From NCBI GenBank assembly GCA_029216955.1, contig JANAVB010003400.1:19438925-19502924 (forward strand): DNA of 64,000 bases. Reading direction: 5' to 3'. The notes beneath the pieces were generated by a model. That model did not search any database, was not told the DNA's origin, and saw nothing but the letters and a program-made list of their open reading frames with translations. The stretch is from Iris pallida (lineage: Eukaryota; Streptophyta; Magnoliopsida; Asparagales; Iridaceae). Positions 57,497 to 64,000 of this stretch are shown piece after piece (the first letter of the stretch is position 1; every line of letters begins with the position of its first letter). A program made the translations under genes and the position numbers.

Positions 57497-57605
57497 AAAA
57501 GAATTTCCAACTATATAAAGCTTCCATTATAGTATAGTGGCTATTGTGGTAATGGTTCTTCTGTAGAGCATTCGTTCTTATTGAGGCCTCTCTTTTGATT
57601 TACAG

Positions 57606-57898
57606 TGCTCCTTTGGCTACTCACTGCTGCATGCATCAAGCCTGGGTGGCCCCACATAGCCAAGAGAGCTGTTGAGCTTGCTGAGAGCAGGCTGCAGAAG
57701 GATAGCTGGCCCGAATACTATGATGGGAGGCTTGGGAGGTACGTTGGTAAGCAGGTCAGAAAGAGGTAAACCTGGTCGATCGCTGGTTACTTGGTGGCTA
57801 AGCTGATGTTGGAGGACCCCACATACCTAACCATGGTAGCTCTTGAGGATGACAAGAACATGCCATTGCTCAAGAGATGCTCTTCATGTGAATTCTGA
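57606..57898 (+). pseudogene. Alkaline/neutral invertase, last exon, with one premature stop
   Basis: After TTTACAG (acceptor AG at 57604-57605) the + strand reads [20 protein letters not shown], then [20 protein letters not shown] and [13 protein letters not shown], a TAA at 57767-57769, [17 protein letters not shown] and a tail ending in TGA at 57896-57898. This is the conserved C-terminus of plant glycoside hydrolase family 100 invertases, cytosolic or organellar enzymes that split sucrose into glucose and fructose. The family has Gln at the stop (RKxQTWSIAGY). Everything else stays in frame. Earlier exons, carrying the catalytic residues, are not in the window. It could be a dead gene whose last intron was filled by transposons, or a captured fragment. 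The stop would remove the last ~43 residues. Confidence 0.85.
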
Positions 57899-58088
57899 TT
57901 TTATAATCCCAGTGGTCATTAATTTTGTTAATACATCCCTAGCACACGTTCTTCTGGCAAGGTGAACACACTTATTCATGGATAACTTGGTCTGGCGGCT
58001 CTAGAAATTCAACAACAGTTATCTTACAGTTTTTTTTTCCAGACTTGCGGGAACAATTCAATTTTATTTCATCTTACTGTGGATTGTG
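57899..58088 (+). other. Downstream flank of the invertase exon (3' UTR-like)
   Basis: Non-coding A+T-rich sequence following the invertase stop. No clear AATAAA. Ends near the presumed start of the next Copia LTR. Confidence 0.4.
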
Positions 58089-58793
58089 TTGGTTGTGTGC
58101 ACATTTGTGCACAACAGCAAGAGCAAAAGCTCAAGTTTTTTTTTTCTCTTTAGTTCCGCGTCGGCCAGATATGTGAACATTTGGTTGTTTATATTGCTTC
58201 ACATCTTTGTGCTTCATTAAGTGAAGTTGTGTGGGAGCCACATAGGACACACGCGTGCGCCGTCGCCGCCTGGCCTGGCTCGGTTCGGTCCGGTCCGGTC
58301 GGCGTAACGGGTGCAGGTACGTGCCCACATCTGCGGGCGCCGAATGTCGATCTGATTTCTTCTTCGAGTTCGGACTGAGACCCAAAAAATCTTTTTGCTC
58401 CTATTCAAATTTTGACCGTTACTATTCCTTTAAAATTTGTTCTCCTCTCCATTGCAAGCCTATATATTGAGCTCTCTTTTCATTCTCAAAACACAGAAAA
58501 TTCCTGACAGAAACTCTCTTCAAATATCTCGTACTCTCCGAAACACTTCGTCCTCCTTTTTCTGCTCTGGGCAGAGCTAAGTCGGTGGTCACTCTCTCCA
58601 AGTCGTGTGCGGCAAGGAGATTCCGGTGGAGCGGAAATTTTACCACTAGGAGCGTTCGGATACCGTCTGCACATAGACCCGAACTATCTCTTAGGACAGT
58701 GCTACGTGCGCGACTTTTCCGGAGGCCGGTAACATTTAATTATTTTATTTTCTTGCAGTTTTAAAACGAAAAATTGTGAAGAACTTCCAACAA
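58089..58793 (+). repeat. 5' LTR of the 58-63.7 kb Copia (left border tentative)
   Basis: TATA box CCTATATATTGAG near 58459. Related to the 580-bp LTRs from about 58400 on; the left third is unlike them and contains a GC-rich stretch (58250-58320). Confidence 0.6.
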
Positions 58794-59707
58794 TCTAAGA
58801 GATAGTACAACTTACTGTCATATTTTAAACCGAATATAGTAAAAAAAATCGTAAATTGTAGATTGCTTACTTCTGTTTGCTTGCTTCTGTTTCTTTAGTA
58901 AACAATTGCTTGCTGTCAAGTAAGAGATAGTAAACAATTCGTAAATTGTAGTTTGCTTGCTTCTTCTCTTTAGTAAACAATTTGTAAGAGATAGTAAAAC
59001 TTAAGATTGCTTGCTTCTGTTTCTTTAGTAAACATTTGCTTGCTGTCAAATAAACCGAATATAGTAAATAATTTTTAAATTGTCCATTTTGTTGCCTCTG
59101 TTAACATTTGCTTAATATTTGTAAATTGTTTATTTTGTTGCCTCTGTTAACAATTTTTAAAAATTTTCTTTCTATCAAATAGCTTAATATTTGATTGCTG
59201 TCAAATCACTTTGCTATTTGCCTCTGTTACCAAAAGGTTTAAATACATATTTCCTATTGTCCTTAAGAATTGTCTTTAGGAATTTGCACAATTTTTCTTA
59301 AGAATTGGATATTATTTGTACTACTATTACTAGTAGTCTGTTTGTATCACTATTTTGTCAATTCTAGTTGAGTAGCCTTTTTTCACTCAATATTTCAATT
59401 TAGGCTAAACCAAATAATTAATTGATTTAGTAAAATTCTTTCAACTTTAAAGTTCTAAAGTAGAGATCTGTTTGGGAATAAGCCGAAAGGGCCCTTCTGT
59501 CAACAAGGAGAAAATTCGTCTAAGCGACCGGTACTTAAGTTTTTCTAGTGAAGCACCGCTTGTTGGGATCCGGCCCCTATAGCTAACCCAACCGTATCAA
59601 AACTTGAAAAACTAAAATTTTGAAGGTAGATTGCTAAAATAATTTTAATTGTTAATTTTAGCTTAAAGCCATATTGAGTAAATATAATTTTACAGACTTT
59701 AGAAAAC
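58794..59707 (+). other. Copia leader with degenerate tandem repeats
   Basis: Starts ATCTAAGAGATAGT after the LTR, not a tRNA-Met primer site. From 58840 to 59160 words like GCTTGCTTCTGTTTCTTTAG and AGTAAACAATTTGTAA recur about every 60-120 bp. 59463-59596 matches the leader block of the non-coding element (AAGCCGAAAGGGCCCTTCTG; AGCTAACCCAAC). Confidence 0.7.
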
Positions 59708-60660
59708 ATGACTTCCAAGGAAGAGACCTTTTTTGCAAAGCCTGCTAAATTCAATAGCACCTACTTCAAGAGGTGGCAGAGCCAGATAAAATTTTGGCTG
59801 ACCACTTTAGGCCTGATTTCTGCCATTGATGGGTCCACACCCATCTCAAATAATTCTGATGAAACTGAGTCTGACATAGGGATGTCCAAGTCCACTTCAT
59901 CCTCCAAACCTAAGACCCCTAAGGAAATTGACTATCACTGCTTCCACAGAATCTTAAGCGCTATGTCTGAGTCACTCTATGACATATTTTTTTGAATATA
60001 AAAGCGCTAAAGAAATCTGGGATGCTTTGTAAGATGAATATGATTGTGATGATGCTGGAATTGATAGATTCAATTCTTTCACATTCAACCGATATGTCAT
60101 GTAGATAACAAACCTATCAATGACCAAATCCATGAGTTCCAAGAACACCTTAGACATGTTCAACCAAGGGAACCTTCTTTTCTACTGAGCACAAAATATG
60201 ATGCTTGATAGACAAACTTCCTCCTTCCTAGTCTAATGTGGCAAAGGATCTCCTTCATCTACAAGGATCTATTACATACCCTCAAGCTCTAAAGAGACTT
60301 AGAACAGAAGAAGAATATAGGTCAAAGGCCAAAGCTAGGTCTAATGCCACAGCTAGGGTAAACCTTGTAGAAAGTCATGGCAAATTCAAGGCTAACAATC
60401 ATCTCAAACCCAAGAAAAACTCCTTCAAAAAGAAGCAGAGTTTTCAACCATATCACCACAACCCTCATTTCCAAAATCCTCATCATCAAAACCCTCAACA
60501 CCATCAACCTCATAAACCTAGAAACTTTGGTCAGACTTAGGATCAAAGAAGATTTTGTTTTGTGTGTAGAAGAACCAACCATACAGCCATCAACTGCTTC
60601 CAAAGGAAGAAAGAACCTATCCAGACCTCCTTCAAAGGAAAAGGCAAGCCAGAGGCTAAC
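59708..60660 (+). pseudogene. Copia gag with intact zinc knuckle
   Basis: The ATG at 59708 opens MTSKEETFFAKPAKFNS, then YFKRWQSQIKFWLTTLGL, the W-containing Copia Gag start. The frame is lost at 59995. DRFNSFTFNRY follows in another frame, and from 60238 the main frame reads MAKDLLHLQGSITYPQ, a His/Asn/Pro-rich stretch, a TAG at 60538-60540, and CFVCRRTNHTAINC (C-x2-C-x4-H-x4-C, complete). Forms particles and binds RNA in active elements. Frameshifts between 59990 and 60238 break it. Confidence 0.88.
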
Positions 60661-62151
60661 ATGATTCTGAATGGGTCTTCCTGTTCCTTCAAGTCTGTAA
60701 GCTATCAACCTATAGTAAACCTTTCTTTCCATTCTGATGATTGGTGGTTAGATTCTGGAGCTAATGTTCACGTTTCATTTGATCGCTCCTAATTTTCAAC
60801 TTATCAGGAAACAGGTAGAGGAGGCGTGACTCTAGGAGATGGCTCTATGGCATAGATAGTAGGAAGAGGAAGAATAGATCTGAAGATGACATCAGGCAAA
60901 ATTCTACCTCTCCATGATGTGCTTCATGTGCCGTCTGTTAGAAGAAACCTTGTTAGTGGATCACTTCTTGTAGCCTCAGGATACAAAATTATAATAGAGG
61001 CAAATAAAGTAGTTTTCTCTAAGAATGATTTGTTTGTGGGGAAAGAATTTATGAAAGATGGACTCTTTATTTTAAGTACCATGAATAAAATTTTAAATCC
61101 TTCTTTTATTGCAAATGTTGAATCATCAAATGTTTGGCATGGTAGATTAGGTCATGTGAATTTAGGATCTATTAAAAGGATGATGAACTTAGATCTTATA
61201 CCTAAGACTTCTATAGATGATGAACACAAATGTGAGATCTGTGTTCAAGCCAAACACACAAGATTGCCTTTCAAATTTGTCCATAGGGATTCTGAACTCC
61301 TAGTTATCCATAGTGATGTTTGTGATTCCAATAGGGTCTTAACCCGAGGCGGTAGAAAATACTTTATCACTTTTATAGATGACCACTCAAAGTATTGTTA
61401 CACCTACCTTCTTAAGACCAAAGATTAAGTTCTAGACAGATTCAAGGTCTATAAATCTGAAGCTGAAAACCAGTTAGATAGAAAGATTAAGATCCTTAGA
61501 TCAGATCGTGGTGGAGAGTATACCTTAAATGATATGACTAACTTCTGTGAAGAGCATAGAATTATTCATGAGGTTACCGCTCCTTATTCTCCACAGTCCA
61601 ACGGGGTTGCTGAAAGGAAGAATCGCACTCTGTTAGACATGGTTAATGCCATACTTCTCATCTCAGGTGCCCCTGATAATTTATGTGGAGAAGCCCTTTT
61701 ATCAGTCTGTTATATCCTTAATAGGATACCTAATAAGACTAATGATAAGACCCCATATGCGTTATGGAAAGGTCGAACCCATAGGATTAATAATTACCTC
61801 AAAGTTTGGGGATGTCTAGCTAAAATAGGAATTCCTGAACCCAAAAAGAGAAAGATAGGACCTAAGACTGTAGATGATGTGTTCATAGGATATGCCCTAG
61901 ATAGTAATGCCAATAGATTTCTTGTAACCCATTCTGAAGTAAATGAAATCTCTAATAACACAATTATTGAAGCTAGAGATGCAGTTTACTTTAAGAACAT
62001 TTTTTTCTTCAAGGATAGAACCCCTTCATCTTCCTCTAACCCTTCTCTTACTCCATCTACTGGTTCTCATGATCAAATGCCTAATTCTCAATCTGAACAA
62101 GTCATAGAACCTAGAAGGAGTAAAAGAGAAAGGATTGAAAAGAATTTATGA
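60661..62151 (+). pseudogene. Copia protease and integrase
   Basis: Same frame as the gag end. Protease WWLDSGANVHVSFDRS (catalytic DSGA), TAA at 60790, TAG at 60853, then LHDVLHVPSVRRNLVSG. Pre-integrase VWHGRLGHVNLGSI and CEICVQAKHTRLPFKF. Integrase core HSDVCDSNRV, FITFIDDHSKYCYTYLL, TAA at 61426-61428, RSDRGGEYTL, YSPQSNGVAERKNRTL and the C-terminal VWGCLAKIGIPEPKKRK. Ends TGA at 62149. All three catalytic neighbourhoods are present; the only defects are nonsense codons. Confidence 0.92.
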
Positions 62152-63690
62152 GAAGGATTCTTCACTTTTTTGATAGAGGTTGATCCTTCAACTTATGAAG
62201 AAGCCATATCTTCCCCTGATGCCCCTTTCTGGAAAGAAACTATTAACAATGAGTATAACTCCATTATGGAGAACAATACTTGGTTTTTAGCAGACCTACC
62301 TTTAGGTAGTAAACCCATAGGTTGTAAGTGGATCTTCAAAAAGAAACTTAGAGCCGATGGCACCATAGAAAAATACAAGGCTAGGCTAGTAGCTAAAGGA
62401 TTTACCCAGAAGAAAGGATTAGATTATTTTGATACCTACTCTCCTGTAGCTAGAATCTCTTCTATTAAAACCCTTCTAGCTTTAGCTTCCATTCATGATA
62501 TGTTGATCCATCAAATGGATGTAAAGACAGCATTTCTAAATAAAAATTTAGAAGAAGAGATCTATATGGAGCAACCTAAAGGTTTTATTGCTAAAGGTCA
62601 ATAAAAGAAGGTTTGTAGATTAGTAAAATCTTTTTATGGTCTAAAGCAAGCTCGCAAGCAATGGCAAAATAAATTTGACAAAGTCATTATAGAATTTGGT
62701 TTTGTGCCAAATGAATATGACAAATGTTTGTATTCCAAAAATACAAATGAAAGTTGTATTATCTTATGCTTGTATGTTGATGATATCCTTATTTTAGGAT
62801 CTTCACTGGAATTGATAAATAACACTAAGAATTATTTATCTAACCAGTTTGATATGAAAGACCTAGATGAGGCAAACCTGATCCTAGGAATGCAAGTGTC
62901 CAAATGTAATGAAGGATATACTCTATTCTTAGCACATTCAATTAAAAAAATACTAAAGAAGTTTGAGTATTTTGACAAGAAACCTGCCCTTACTCCTTAT
63001 GATAGTAATGTTGTTCTCACGAAGAATGAAGGATCTCCTATAGAACAACATAGATATTCACAAATGATTGGGTCCCTTATGTACATAACAAATAGGACCA
63101 GACCTGATATTGTATTTGCTATTGGAAGACTAAGCAGATATACTAGTAACCCAAACCAATCACACTGGACTGCTTTGGATAGAGTATTTAGATATCTTAA
63201 GGGAACTCTAGATTATAAACTTTATTATACTAGACATCCTGATATCATAGAAGGTTACTCCGATGTAAATTGGGTAACTGATTCACATGATGTGAAATCC
63301 ACTACTGGATATGTTTTTACCCTAGCAGGAGCTGCGATCTTCTGGGGATCATGTAAACAGACTATCATTGCCAGAGGTACTATGGACTCTGAGATGATAG
63401 CTTTAGACACTACCTGTACAGAAGCCGAATGGCTTAGAAATCTTATTATGCATGTACCTGTTTCTGTTCATCCTATTCTTGCAATTTCTATAAACTGTGA
63501 TAATAAATCTGTTATAGAACTACTAAAGCATGATTTTGTGAATGCTAAGATGAACAGGCACCTGCAGCTGCGCTTCAAGTCAATAAAGAGCCTATTGGGC
63601 AAATATGTGGTTCTTGACTATATAAAGTCAGAAAAAAAAAACCTTGCAGACCACTTGACGAAGGGTCTGTCTAGGATATTTATGTTGTCC
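62152..63690 (+). pseudogene. Copia reverse transcriptase and RNase H
   Basis: Continues the frame: FWKETINNEYNSIMENN, CKWIFKKKLRADG, KARLVAKGFTQKKGLDYF, HQMDVKTAFLNKNL, a TAA at 62602-62604, VCRLVKSFYGLKQARKQW, ILCLYVDDILILG (catalytic YVDD). RNase H: GYSDVNWVTDSHDVKSTTG, MDSEMIALDT, NLADHLTKGL. It ends at about 63690 where the foreign sequence starts. From 60238 to here one frame is kept across 3.45 kb with six stops and no frameshift, so decay is mostly by point mutation. Confidence 0.93.
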
Positions 63691-64000
63691 CAGGGCTGGC
63701 CCTGGGCTCATGGGGGACATGGGACAAACTTTCAAACTAAGATTTCATACATAATGTAAAAAATATTAAAAAATAAAATAGAAATAAATTTAAAAAGAAG
63801 TTACCACCAAGAATTGAAGTAAAAATCGTTAACATACAAGTATACTAACCACTACACCACATAGCTTTGTATCAAAAAGGGAGTATATATATTAGTTCTA
63901 TTTTAGATACAAAATTATTAGCATATTTATGTTTAAACTAATTTTTTTTGGGCTCTCATGATCCGTTGGTCCTGGACGGTCGCCGACCCCGAACCGAAGG
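63691..64000. mobile_element. Probable hAT terminus inserted into the Copia, running off the window
   Basis: The Copia frame ends abruptly at CAGGGCTGGCCCTGGGCTCA, which resembles the CAGGGCCGGCCCTG-type inverted termini of plant hAT elements. The candidate 8-bp target is TGTTGTCC (63683-63690). The other end is outside the window, so this rests on the terminus alone. The last ~50 bases become GC-rich. Confidence 0.45.
63760..63872 (-). mobile_element. tRNA-like (SINE-type) Pol III promoter sequence
   Basis: On -: TGGTGTAGTGG fits box A, and 29 nt later CTTCAATTC fits box B (GWTCRANNC) at 8 of 9. An A/T-rich tail follows toward 63760. Weak but organised as a SINE head. Confidence 0.4.

Larger units (their letters stand above)
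58089..63690 (+). mobile_element. Ty1/copia element on +, 3' end cut by another insertion
   Basis: The 5' LTR ends ...CTTCCAACA at about 58793. Its right part is clearly related to the 22.4 and 42-kb LTRs (CTGCACATAGACCCGAA, AGGCCGGTAAC). The LTR start is uncertain; TGTTGGTTGTGTGCAC at 58089 is the best candidate. Leader 58794-59707, then gag-pol to 63690, where the RNase H end runs into a CAGGGCTGGCCCTGGG sequence. The 3' LTR is not in the window. Confidence 0.85.

Noticed and set aside
57606..57898. Intact invertase gene
   Set aside because: Only the last exon is visible and it carries an in-frame TAA; no catalytic exons were found between elements.

Overview
The window is nuclear DNA from a flowering plant. 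It carries plant Ty1/copia polyproteins, an L1-type LINE with a DUF4283/CCHC ORF1, a CACTA transposon with TNP2-like and Transposase_24-like genes, hAT-like and MITE-like elements, TATA-containing LTRs, and the last exon of an alkaline/neutral invertase. The species cannot be named from the sequence, and nothing here looks bacterial, viral or organellar. Almost everything is transposon-derived and every long coding region is broken, so no intact host gene was found.

Layout, left to right. 1-1.2 kb: unassigned DNA with two minisatellites, one built of palindromic 30-bp units. 1.7-4.1 kb: a decayed Ulp1-type cysteine-protease gene (- strand), typical of transposon-borne ULP1 genes. 4.3-5.2 kb: palindromes, a long (TA)n tract and two head-to-head MITE copies that make a 179-bp-arm hairpin. 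5.7-6.1 kb: a DUF4283 (LINE ORF1-like) remnant. 6985-14412: a full-length Copia element on - (TSD GTTTA). 14.8-20.3 kb: a near full-length L1-type LINE on +, followed by an inverted tRNA-SINE hairpin flanked by (AT)n. 

22362-42419: a Copia-type element on - with 580-bp LTRs and no visible coding sequence, inflated to 20 kb by later insertions. These are a CACTA element (25511-37708, TSD GAT) that itself holds a 3.35-kb solo LTR (32714-36061, TSD AATAG), a MITE with (TTAATG)n filler, and a 5'-truncated LINE (19-bp TSD). 42712-49718: a non-coding LTR element with 2.45-kb LTRs (TSD ATAAC), LARD-like. 50122-57496: a degenerate Copia on - (TSD AAAAG) split by a 2.57-kb solo LTR (TSD CACCG). 57606-57898: the last exon of an alkaline/neutral invertase with one in-frame stop. 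About 58.1-63.69 kb: another Copia on +, whose LTR and leader are related to those of the non-coding 20-kb element. It is cut near its 3' end by what looks like a hAT terminus that runs off the window.

How it fits together: this is a layered transposon cluster next to, and probably partly within, the terminal intron of an invertase gene or pseudogene. Target-site duplications at nearly every level allow the insertion order to be read directly. The likely functional relationship is between the coding Copia at 58-63.7 kb and the non-coding Copia at 22-42 kb, a candidate autonomous/non-autonomous family pair.
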